Source: Arthrobacter rhizophilus
GTDB lineage: Bacteria > Actinomycetota > Actinomycetes > Actinomycetales > Micrococcaceae
NCBI RefSeq assembly: GCF_026241105.1
Contig: NZ_JAPFFT010000005.1
Location: 124,001-188,000, forward strand
Direction: 5' to 3'
Length of the DNA stretch: 64,000 nucleotides
Made by a program: the position numbers and the translations under genes. Shown here one piece after another: positions 43,798-51,104 of the stretch. Below the pieces are notes generated by a model, which was not told where the DNA came from, searched no databases, and worked only from the letters and a program-made list of their open reading frames with translations. How positions within the stretch are numbered: position 1 is the stretch's first letter; every line of letters begins with the position of its first letter.

Positions 43798-44772
43798 CTA
43801 GTCGCTGACCACCAAGGTGTCTGCGCCCCGGAGCTTCGCTTTGCCCAGCTTGAGCAGCGGATCCACGACTGCGCGCACAGCCCTCATGGAATCGTCCACT
43901 TCAAGGAGCACCGGATGCTGGTAGGCAATAAGCGCCAGCAAATCACGGACTGCCTCGCGGGCCTCGTCATCCTGCAAACGCGGTTCGTGGCCCAGGAACA
44001 CTTCCGAGGGTTCATCCGAGCTGCCATGGGCATAGCTGATGGCGAAGGCCTGCAATTTGCCCTTGCGGGTGGCCGGAACGCCCGAACCAAAAGCACTGGC
44101 CTTCGGAGCGCGCAGCACGAGGGCACCGTGCGCCCCCGTCAGCTCGTCAAGGAACAGCCGCTGCACCGTGGGGATGCCGAGTTCGCCCGGGCTGTCCCAG
44201 TGGTGCACTGCCGTGTAGTACCGGCCGACGACGTCGCTCAGTTCCACGGATCCGGTAGCGAGGTCTTCAACCTGTTCGGAAGCTGCTTCCTCGGAACCGT
44301 CGCCAAACACCGGAAGCCTCAGCGGCTCCGGATCCACTACCACAAGCTGTGAGCGCTGGATGGGCGCGAGTCCTGCCCACTCGGCGAAAGCGGCGCCGGA
44401 GGTGCCGGGCTCCACCTTGCTGCGTAGCTTTGTAACCCCCGACGGCGACTGCTCGGCTTCGCGTCGCAGCATGGTGAGGAGCGTGGCCCCTATCCCGCTC
44501 CGGCGGTGATCCTTGGCAACCTCGATGTAGGCCCAGAGGCGTTCCGGATGCAGGGAAGCTTCATGGACCACGCCGGCAGCCACCGGGATGCCGATGCCGT
44601 CAACAACGTCTTCCGCCACGATGCACCTGCGCCAAGGCCGGCCTTCGCCGCCGTTGCCCGATGGCGCCAGTGCCGGCCGGAACTGCTGGGCCGGCAAGGT
44701 TTCTGGCCCACCCCACATTTCCAGGAGCGCCAGGTCGTCGCCATCACGCCATTCGCGGTACTCGATTGGCAC
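43798..44772 (-). CDS. GNAT-family acetyltransferase
   Basis: 324 residues from a GTG two bases after the glyS stop, so it is probably translated with glyS. The N-terminal GNAT domain has the acetyl-CoA loop KDHRRSGIGATLL near residues 88-100; a second, degenerate domain follows (about 160-300). The acceptor is unknown. Close coupling to glyS may be positional only. Confidence 0.8.
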   Translation of the reverse strand: MPIEYREWRDGDDLALLEMWGGPETLPAQQFRPALAPSGNGGEGRPWRRCIVAEDVVDGIGIPVAAGVVHEASLHPERLWAYIEVAKDHRRSGIGATLLTMLRREAEQSPSGVTKLRSKVEPGTSGAAFAEWAGLAPIQRSQLVVVDPEPLRLPVFGDGSEEAASEQVEDLATGSVELSDVVGRYYTAVHHWDSPGELGIPTVQRLFLDELTGAHGALVLRAPKASAFGSGVPATRKGKLQAFAISYAHGSSDEPSEVFLGHEPRLQDDEAREAVRDLLALIAYQHPVLLEVDDSMRAVRAVVDPLLKLGKAKLRGADTLVVSD

Positions 44773-44774
44773 GC

Positions 44775-46160
44775 TTAAGCGCCGATCAGTCGTGCGGCCA
44801 AGTAGCCCTCAACCTTGTCGAGCGAGACGCGTTCCTGGCTCATGGTGTCACGCTCACGGATCGTGACCGCCTGGTCGTCAAGGGTGTCGAAGTCCACGGT
44901 GATGCAGAACGGAGTACCGATCTCGTCCTGGCGACGGTAGCGCCGGCCGATGGCACCGGCGTCGTCGAAGTCGATGTTCCAGTTCTTGCGCAGTTGGGCG
45001 CCCAAGTCCTTCGCCTTCGGGGACAGGTCCTCGTTGCGGCTCAGGGGAAGCACGGCTGCCTTGACGGGAGCCAGGCGCGGGTCAAGCCTCAGGACAGTGC
45101 GGACGTCGACGCCGCCCTTGGCGTTGGGTGCCTCGTCCTCGGTGTAGGCGTCGATCAGGAACGCCATGAAGGAACGGGTCAGGCCGGCCGCGGGCTCGAT
45201 CACGTACGGGGTGTAGCGCTCGTTGGTGGCCTGGTTGAAGTAGCTCAGGTCCGTGCCCGACGCCTTCGCATGCGTGGTCAAGTCGAAGTCCGTGCGGTTC
45301 GCGATGCCTTCGAGCTCGCCCCACTCGGAGCCCTGGAAACCGAAACGGTATTCGATGTCCGTGGTGCCCTTGGAGTAGTGGCTGAGCTTGTCCAACGGGT
45401 GCTCGAAGAAGCGCAGGTTCTCTTCCTTGATGCCCAGGCCCGTGTACCAGGACATGCGTTCCTTCATCCAGTACTGGTGCCATTCCTCGTCCGTGCCAGG
45501 CTCGACGAAGAATTCCATTTCCATCTGCTCGAACTCGCGGGTGCGGAAGATGAAGTTGCCCGGCGTGATCTCGTTGCGGAAGGACTTACCGATCTGGCCG
45601 ATGCCGAACGGCGGCTTCTTGCGCGACGTGGTGAGTACGTTGCTGAAGTTCACGAAGATGCCCTGCGCGGTTTCCGGGCGAAGGTAGTGCAGGCCTTCTT
45701 CGCTGGCCACGGGGCCGAGGAAGGTCTTGAGAAGGCCGGAGAACTCCTGCGGTTCAGTCCATTCGCCACGGGTGCCGCAGTTGGCGCAGGCAATGTCCTT
45801 GAGGCCGTTTTCGGCGGGACGGCCCTTCTTTTCCTCGTACTCTTCTTCGAGGTGGTCCGCGCGGTAGCGCTTGTGGCAGGAAAGGCACTCGACCAGGGGG
45901 TCGGAGAACACCTCGACATGGCCGGAAGCTTCCCATACCTGGCGCGGCAGGATCACGGAAGAATCCAGGCCCACAACATCCTCGCGGCCACGGACCACGC
46001 TCTGCCACCATTGGCGCTTGATGTTTTCCTTCAGCTCGGCACCCAGGGGGCCGTAGTCCCACGCAGAGCGGGAGCCACCATAGATTTCACCGGCCTGGAA
46101 CACGAAGCCCCTCCGCTTGGAGAGGGAAATGACCTGGTCGAGGACGGATTTTGCTGCCAT
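44775..46160 (-). CDS. glyS: Glycyl-tRNA synthetase, single-chain class II
   Basis: 461 residues, the alpha2 type of actinobacteria. Class II motif 1/2 region includes [46 protein letters not shown], and motif 3 near the C-terminus as [14 protein letters not shown]. Zinc-binding cysteines lie in [12 protein letters not shown] and [10 protein letters not shown], with anticodon-binding domain at the C-terminus. It charges tRNA-Gly. The following GNAT gene starts two bases later. Confidence 0.98.
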   Translation of the reverse strand: MAAKSVLDQVISLSKRRGFVFQAGEIYGGSRSAWDYGPLGAELKENIKRQWWQSVVRGREDVVGLDSSVILPRQVWEASGHVEVFSDPLVECLSCHKRYRADHLEEEYEEKKGRPAENGLKDIACANCGTRGEWTEPQEFSGLLKTFLGPVASEEGLHYLRPETAQGIFVNFSNVLTTSRKKPPFGIGQIGKSFRNEITPGNFIFRTREFEQMEMEFFVEPGTDEEWHQYWMKERMSWYTGLGIKEENLRFFEHPLDKLSHYSKGTTDIEYRFGFQGSEWGELEGIANRTDFDLTTHAKASGTDLSYFNQATNERYTPYVIEPAAGLTRSFMAFLIDAYTEDEAPNAKGGVDVRTVLRLDPRLAPVKAAVLPLSRNEDLSPKAKDLGAQLRKNWNIDFDDAGAIGRRYRRQDEIGTPFCITVDFDTLDDQAVTIRERDTMSQERVSLDKVEGYLAARLIGA

Positions 46161-46242
46161 GGGTACTCCAATGTTCTACAGGGCCGCTGGGTGCGGTCCG
46201 CGGTTGTGCGCGAAGGTAGTGCTGTGCAGGAAGCTGCGTGTC

Positions 46243-47316
46243 CTAGCCTACCGGCCTTTGGCCGCTGTCCTTCTTCCGGGACTGGCCTGCCTGCCCCCGG
46301 ACGGAACCGCGGGAAGCGAGGGCACCCTTCGGCCAAGGCAAAGTGGCCACGATGATGGCCGACAGTGTCAACAAGGTGCCAAGGACCGTGGGCAAGGCCA
46401 CAACCGTTCCGGGTGCCGGGAGGACCAGGTCCAACGCGAGTGATCCGAGCAACTGCCCGGCGATCATCCCCAGCCCCGTCACCAGGACACCCAGGCTGCG
46501 GACCAGCAAGGCCGCGAGACCGATGAAGACGCAGCCCATGGGGCCGCCCAGGTAGTACCACCATTCAGCAGGCAGGGCGTGGCCGGGGCCGACCAGCATC
46601 AGTTTGACGAGCCAGGCGACCCAGAGGATGGCTGCTCCGGCGACGAAGTTGACCAGCGTGGCGGCGATGGGGCTGCCGTAGTGCACGGTTGCGGTGCCGT
46701 TCATGGCTTGCTGGAAACTCATGAGGCAGCCCGCGACGACGGGCAACAGGATGGGGAGCAACAGGGATCCGACGTCGGTGGCCGCCCCCAAGCGCGGCGA
46801 GACGGCCCAGACGACGGCGGCAATCGTCAGGACGCTGCCGAGGATCCGGACACCGGTGATCGAACGCTTGCCGCCGGGCCCGATGCCGAGCCGGTCCACG
46901 AGGAGCCCGCTAAGGGTTTGACCCGTCACTGCGGCGACCGTGAAGAGTGCCACACCGAGCAAGCCAACGGTGAACGATTGGGCAAACACGAAAAGGGCGC
47001 CGATCCCGCCAGCCAGGACGTAGAACCGCGGGAAGCTGCGCTCCTTGAGGGCTGGCAGGATCCGTCGCAGGGCGGCGCGGCCCTTGGGGACGGCCAGCCC
47101 GATCGCGGCGATCAGTACCAGCCCGGTGGTGAAGCTCACGACGGCGGCCGCGATGCCGTCGTCGAGCGTTGCTCCCAGCGCCCCGTTGATCCGGCCCTGA
47201 AGGGGAATCACAAGTCCAGTGGCCACGGCCAGTAGCAGGCCGGTGAGCAAGGGAAGGGAAGTTCGGGAGGTACTTCCGGAAGTACTTCGGGAGGCGGGGC
47301 GGGACGATTGCGGCAT
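46243..47316 (-). CDS. DMT-family transporter, duplicated DUF606 (YdcZ)
   Basis: 357 residues from the ATG at 47316, preceded by AAGGTGG; an alternative GTG lies 9 bases upstream. The protein has about ten helices arranged as two DUF606/YdcZ repeats (about 25-170 and 185-335), each starting with a Q-x-x-x-N-A/G motif (PLQGRINGALG, SFQQAMNGTATV). YdcZ-type proteins are putative exporters. The divergent S4 gene begins only 33 bases away. Confidence 0.83.
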   Translation of the reverse strand: MPQSSRPASRSTSGSTSRTSLPLLTGLLLAVATGLVIPLQGRINGALGATLDDGIAAAVVSFTTGLVLIAAIGLAVPKGRAALRRILPALKERSFPRFYVLAGGIGALFVFAQSFTVGLLGVALFTVAAVTGQTLSGLLVDRLGIGPGGKRSITGVRILGSVLTIAAVVWAVSPRLGAATDVGSLLLPILLPVVAGCLMSFQQAMNGTATVHYGSPIAATLVNFVAGAAILWVAWLVKLMLVGPGHALPAEWWYYLGGPMGCVFIGLAALLVRSLGVLVTGLGMIAGQLLGSLALDLVLPAPGTVVALPTVLGTLLTLSAIIVATLPWPKGALASRGSVRGQAGQSRKKDSGQRPVG

Positions 47317-47349
47317 TTTCACCACCTTACTTCAGGCATCATTGCTTGT

Positions 47350-47580
47350 ATGAGCAACCCGGAAATTCAAGAAATCCCCATCCGCGACGACATGATCCGC
47401 CTCGGCCAGCTCCTGAAGCTCGCCAACCTGGTGGAGGACGGCGTGGAGGCCACCGAGCTCATCAAAAGCGGACTGGTCAAAGTCAACGGAGAGATCGACG
47501 ATCGACGCGGCCGCCAGCTCCATGCAGGCGACACTGTGACCGTCAACGGACAGACGGTCAAGGTCACCAAGGAGTCCTAG
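47350..47580 (+). CDS. S4-domain RNA-binding protein
   Basis: 76 residues, essentially one S4 domain: RLGQLLKLANLVEDGVEATELIKSG, VKVNGEIDDRRGRQL and GDTVTVNGQTVKV. Start at 47350 because the domain begins directly after it and upstream codons overlap the divergent gene. Likely an HslR/YaaA-like ribosome or RNA-binding protein. With only 33 bases to the divergent start and no ribosome site, the message is probably leaderless. Confidence 0.9.
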   Translation: MSNPEIQEIPIRDDMIRLGQLLKLANLVEDGVEATELIKSGLVKVNGEIDDRRGRQLHAGDTVTVNGQTVKVTKES

Positions 47581-47594
47581 TTTTGGCTATGCTT

Positions 47595-48248
47595 TCAGAC
47601 GGACGTGAGGACCTTGTGCTCCAGGAATTCGCCCACGTGGCCGATTTCCTGCTGGTTGATGCCGTGCCACATGCCGGTGTAGAGCACCTTTGTAAGGTCC
47701 GTGTGCTTTCGGACCCACCCCATGGTGAATTCGATCTTGTCCGGAGTAATGACTGGATCCTGCTGGTCCCGTCCCCAGAAGAGCGGCACGGAACCGTCCA
47801 GTTCGGAGTCCCGGAACGTGGGGTCGGCATCGGCGTCGACGGCGAAACCTGAAAGCCCGACGACGGCGGCAAAGTCCGCCGGCCGCTGCCGGAGCAGCGA
47901 GGTGGCCATAGCCATGCCCATGGAGAACCCGAGGAGCGTCACCGAGCTGTGGTTGGACTTGAACGGGTCCAACCAGGAAAACACATACTCGGCCGCGGCC
48001 TTGACGGCGTCGAGCGAGTAGTCGATGGACGCAGTGAGCGGGAACCACGTGAAGCCCGGGCCGGTGGCGATCGGGGCGCGGAGCGAGGCGACGACGAACT
48101 CCTGGGGCAGCAGGCTTGCGAGGCTGAAAAGGTCTTGCTCGTTGGATCCATAACCGTGCAACAAGACCAGCAACGGCTTTCCAGCCCGTTCCTCATCTTC
48201 GTGGGACCACAAAACGACCGGGGCGGGAAAGGCGGAAGCTTGACTCAT
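47595..48248 (-). CDS. Carboxylesterase/phospholipase, alpha/beta hydrolase
   Basis: 217 residues from the ATG at 48248. Typical short carboxylesterase: oxyanion region LLHGYGSNEQDL, nucleophile S109 in LLGFSMGMAMA, acid D164 in GRDQQDPVI and H195 in GMWHGIN. No signal peptide, so cytosolic. No ribosome site; TAGTCC is close to the start, suggesting a leaderless message. Divergent from an SGNH hydrolase with a shared GTTAC-N6-GTAAC operator, which suggests joint control of ester breakdown. Confidence 0.9.
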   Translation of the reverse strand: MSQASAFPAPVVLWSHEDEERAGKPLLVLLHGYGSNEQDLFSLASLLPQEFVVASLRAPIATGPGFTWFPLTASIDYSLDAVKAAAEYVFSWLDPFKSNHSSVTLLGFSMGMAMATSLLRQRPADFAAVVGLSGFAVDADADPTFRDSELDGSVPLFWGRDQQDPVITPDKIEFTMGWVRKHTDLTKVLYTGMWHGINQQEIGHVGEFLEHKVLTSV

Positions 48249-48263
48249 GGGACTATTCTTGCA

Positions 48264-48279
48264 GTTACCCATGAGTAAC
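48264..48279. promoter_or_regulatory. Candidate operator, GTTACCCATGAGTAAC
   Basis: Inverted repeat in the 69-base gap between the divergent esterase and SGNH hydrolase genes, 15 bases from the esterase start. It matches the palindrome at 12733-12748 at 14 of 16 positions. Confidence 0.55.
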
Positions 48280-48317
48280 AAGCTACGGGCGCGTAGCGTT
48301 GCAGCAAAAGGCAGGAT

Positions 48318-49160
48318 ATGGACGTGAGTGGCACTGATTCCCCGGTGAGGCACGGCGCGGATGAGCCGATTCATCCGTGGACCCGCTACGTGGCTTTGGG
48401 TGATTCGTTTACCGAGGGCATCGGCGACCCCGAGCCCAACAGTCCGGGCGGACATCGCGGCTGGGCTGATCGTGTGGCCGAGGAACTGAGCCGCGGTCAC
48501 AGGGATTTCGCCTACGCCAACCTGGCCATCCGGGGGCGCCTGCTCCAGCAGATCGTGGACGCACAACTTGGCCCGTGCATGGACCTTAAGCCGGACCTCG
48601 TGAGCATCTCCGCAGGTGGCAACGACCTCATCCGTCCGGGTAGCGATCCCGATGCCCTGGCCGAGAGACTCGATGCCACGGTACAGACCCTGAGTTCAGA
48701 AGGCGCCACGGTGGTTCTCTTCAACGGCCCGGACACCGTGTCGTCAGTTCTTGGGCGGATCCGCGGCAAGGTTGCCATCTACAACGAAAACCTGCGGACT
48801 GTAGCCTCCCGCCATGACGCCGTGGTGGCGGATATGTGGTCCCTGCGGCAACTTTCCAATTCGCAGATGTGGGATGAAGACCGCCTGCATTTCTCGCCAC
48901 TTGGCCACCACACGATCGCCACCATGGTCCTCGATTCGCTCGACGTTCCGCACAGTCTGGAGCCGCTCCAGCCCAAGCCACTGCCACAGCGGAGCTGGCG
49001 GGAAGCGCGCTCCGGCGACCTCGTGTGGACACGGGAGTACTTTGTCCCTTGGGTCATCCGCCGGATCCGGCACCAGTCCTCCGGCGACGGGATCTTGCCA
49101 AAACGCCCGACGCCGGGACCCGTCTTCGGTCCGGCCGACTCCGTTTTGCCCCGAAACTGA
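48318..49160 (+). CDS. SGNH/GDSL-type hydrolase (paralogue B)
   Basis: 280 residues, AAAGG six bases before the ATG. All SGNH blocks are present: ALGDSFTEG, GGNDLI and DEDRLHFSPLGHH. Strongly similar along its whole length to the gene at 14300-15175, including PEPxSPGGxRGWADRVAEEL and the WREARSGD tail. No signal peptide. This copy, in an intact divergent gene pair with an operator, looks like the resident one. Confidence 0.93.
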   Translation: MDVSGTDSPVRHGADEPIHPWTRYVALGDSFTEGIGDPEPNSPGGHRGWADRVAEELSRGHRDFAYANLAIRGRLLQQIVDAQLGPCMDLKPDLVSISAGGNDLIRPGSDPDALAERLDATVQTLSSEGATVVLFNGPDTVSSVLGRIRGKVAIYNENLRTVASRHDAVVADMWSLRQLSNSQMWDEDRLHFSPLGHHTIATMVLDSLDVPHSLEPLQPKPLPQRSWREARSGDLVWTREYFVPWVIRRIRHQSSGDGILPKRPTPGPVFGPADSVLPRN

Positions 49161-49228
49161 CGGAGGACCACGACGCTTGTCACAGGGGGCCGGGGCTAAG
49201 CTGGAGAAAGACCTAGGAGGCCTCCACC

Positions 49229-49618
49229 GTGAACAATTTGATCTTCTGGATCATCGTCTGCTCTTGGCTGATTCCCATGGGGATCCGCATGTACAACCGT
49301 TCGCGCCAACGCAGGATCAGGGACTTCCCTCCGCAGAATTACCCGGGCCAGAACTTCCCTCCGCAGAACTACCCTCCGCAGAACTACCCCTACGGATACC
49401 CGCCGCAACCACCGGTAATCATCCCGGCTGAGCCGCAGCCTCCGGTGGCGACGCCCGCACCAGAGGCCGCTCCGCCGTCGTCGACCGTTCCCCAGCCGGA
49501 CACCGCGCCCCATGGCTACCGGGCCCGGAAACTGGCCGAACTGGACCAGCAGTACAGCGACGGGAAAATTGCCATGGAGGACTACATGTTGCTCCGCCAG
49601 GAGATCATGAACGGCTGA
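49229..49618 (+). CDS. SHOCT-domain membrane protein with PQNYP repeats
   Basis: 129 residues from a GTG with GGAGG eight bases upstream. An N-terminal membrane helix (NNLIFWIIVCSWLIPMGI), a basic stretch, a Pro/Gln/Asn/Tyr-rich tract with four to five PPQNYP-like units (about 33-60), a Pro/Ala/Glu linker and a C-terminal SHOCT motif (KLAELDQQYSDGKI...YMLLRQEIM). Probably a small membrane-tethered protein of unknown role. Confidence 0.82.
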   Translation: MNNLIFWIIVCSWLIPMGIRMYNRSRQRRIRDFPPQNYPGQNFPPQNYPPQNYPYGYPPQPPVIIPAEPQPPVATPAPEAAPPSSTVPQPDTAPHGYRARKLAELDQQYSDGKIAMEDYMLLRQEIMNG

Positions 49619-49639
49619 TTCAGGAGAACAAAGCCTGCG

Positions 49640-50761
49640 TCAGCCAAAGAAAGCTTCGCGCAACTGGGGGCCAAGCTGGCCGATCTCAGTGAGGAAACCG
49701 TCGTGCCCGATGGGTGCTTCGATGACGTGCACTGAGACCTCGCCGGGCAGCGCCTTGGCCAGTTCGTGGGATTGCTCCGGAAAGTAGAGCCGGTCCGAGT
49801 CCACCGCGGCAACAAAGAACGTGGCAGTGGCCACGGACAGGGCATCCTCCAGGGCACCCCGGCCGCGGGCGATGTCGTGGCTCATCAGCGCCTCTGTGAT
49901 GGCAATGTAGCTGTTGGCGTCGAAGCGCTGGACCAGTTTGCTTCCTTGATGGTCGAGGTAGCTCTCCACCTGGTACCGGCCCCGGTCCCCCAACGCGGGA
50001 GCCCGGAGGGGCGCTTCGCCACCTTGGGCATTCCGGCCGAAGCGGAAATCCAGTTCTTCCGCCGAACGGTAGGTGATGTGGGCGATCCGCCGGGCGAGGG
50101 CCAATCCTGCCTCGGGCGTGCGCCGGCCATAGTAGTCACCACCGTTGAAGTCGGCGTCCTGCCGGATGGCGAGCGTCTGGGCCTGGGCGAACGCGATCTG
50201 CTCGGCAGTGCTGTACGCCCCGATTGAAATCACGGCACATCGCTTCACGCGGTCCGGATAGCTGACCGCCCATTCCAGGGCACGCGCACCGCCCATGGAT
50301 CCGCCTACCACCGTGTGCCAGCTGTGGATCCCCAATGCGTCGGCCAGCCGGGCTTCCGCCGCGGTGCTGTCCCGCAGCGTCACCAGCGGAAAACGGGAAC
50401 CCCACGGCCTGCCGTCGGGCGCGCTCGACGACGGCCCTGTGCTGCCGTAGCAGCCTCCCACGATGTTGACGGAGACGACGAAGTAGTGGTTCGTGTCAAT
50501 GGTCGCCCCGGGCCCAACGAGTTGCTCCCACCAGCCTTCTTCGTCGCTTTCGCCACGGGCAACATGGGTGCTGCCCGTCAGGGCATGTTCCACGAGCACG
50601 GCGTTTGAAGCATCGGCGTTGAGCCGCCCCCACGTCTCGTACGCAAGGACGACGTCCGGGAGAAAACCTCCGGCCTCCAGTTCGAGTCCACCCACGGAAA
50701 CATACTTGAGAGTTCCGTCCTGGGTGCCGGAAAGGGGTATGGCTGTTGCAGCAATTGTCAT
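49640..50761 (-). CDS. metX: Homoserine O-acetyltransferase
   Basis: 373 residues from the ATG at 50761, which has GAGGTG upstream. The alpha/beta-hydrolase fold has HALTGSTH, nucleophile S155 in VVGGSMGGARALEW, an acid in VDSDRLYF and H353 in IGHDGFL. It transfers acetyl from acetyl-CoA to homoserine in methionine synthesis. A SAM-IV riboswitch lies in the leader, so it is turned down when S-adenosylmethionine is abundant. No metY (O-acetylhomoserine sulfhydrylase) gene was seen beside it. Confidence 0.96.
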   Translation of the reverse strand: MTIAATAIPLSGTQDGTLKYVSVGGLELEAGGFLPDVVLAYETWGRLNADASNAVLVEHALTGSTHVARGESDEEGWWEQLVGPGATIDTNHYFVVSVNIVGGCYGSTGPSSSAPDGRPWGSRFPLVTLRDSTAAEARLADALGIHSWHTVVGGSMGGARALEWAVSYPDRVKRCAVISIGAYSTAEQIAFAQAQTLAIRQDADFNGGDYYGRRTPEAGLALARRIAHITYRSAEELDFRFGRNAQGGEAPLRAPALGDRGRYQVESYLDHQGSKLVQRFDANSYIAITEALMSHDIARGRGALEDALSVATATFFVAAVDSDRLYFPEQSHELAKALPGEVSVHVIEAPIGHDGFLTEIGQLGPQLREAFFG

Positions 50762-50807
50762 TCGTTGACACCTCACATCGCGCTTGCCCGTCGCCAACAA
50801 AGCGAAG

Positions 50808-50895
50808 GGCCAGGTCTTCACCCGGGGCACCCCACCGCGAGAGGAGGGTTGCCGGCCAGCAAGCCGGGGCTGTCACTGGCACTCATGACCTAATA
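50808..50895 (-). ncRNA. SAM-IV riboswitch
   Basis: On the minus strand the leader reads GGTCATGAGTGCCAGTGACA, then AGCCCCGGCTTGCTGGCCGG, CAACCCTCC, GCGGTGGGGTGCCCCGGGTG and AAGACC. These are the conserved SAM-IV core elements (recalled from the actinobacterial consensus), including the GGTC/GACC closing stem and the AGCCCCGGCTTGCTGGCCGGCAACC-type hairpin region. It sits about 50 bases upstream of the metX start. It binds S-adenosylmethionine and probably hides the ribosome site or ends transcription. Confidence 0.92.
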
Positions 50896-51104
50896 CGAAG
50901 AGTCTAGGAAAACCGGACCCCTTCTGACGAAGATTATGACATCTATGTGACACTTGGCCGCGTTTTGTTCGTGCGAGCCGGTGCGGAGAGGCCGGTTACC
51001 GAAGGGGAGCATGATGCGCGTGTGACTCGCTAGAATCAGGTACAGCAGTCTGCATGTGGTCCATGCCAACAAGACGCAAGGCAATTTCAATCTCAGGAGG
51101 ATCC

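Noticed and set aside
42166..44352. A 728-codon plus-strand open frame opposite the flavoprotein and GNAT genes
   Set aside because: Its translation has no recognisable domain, is rich in Arg, His and Gly, and mirrors two well-supported minus-strand genes. Long antisense frames are common at this GC content.
46161..46242. Possible T-box or glycine riboswitch around glyS
   Set aside because: Neither the gap downstream of the DUF606 transporter nor the glyS leader shows a T-box specifier loop or glycine-aptamer core.
44661..46355. A 564-codon open frame opposite glyS
   Set aside because: It lies fully antisense to a textbook glycyl-tRNA synthetase and has no motif or ribosome site.
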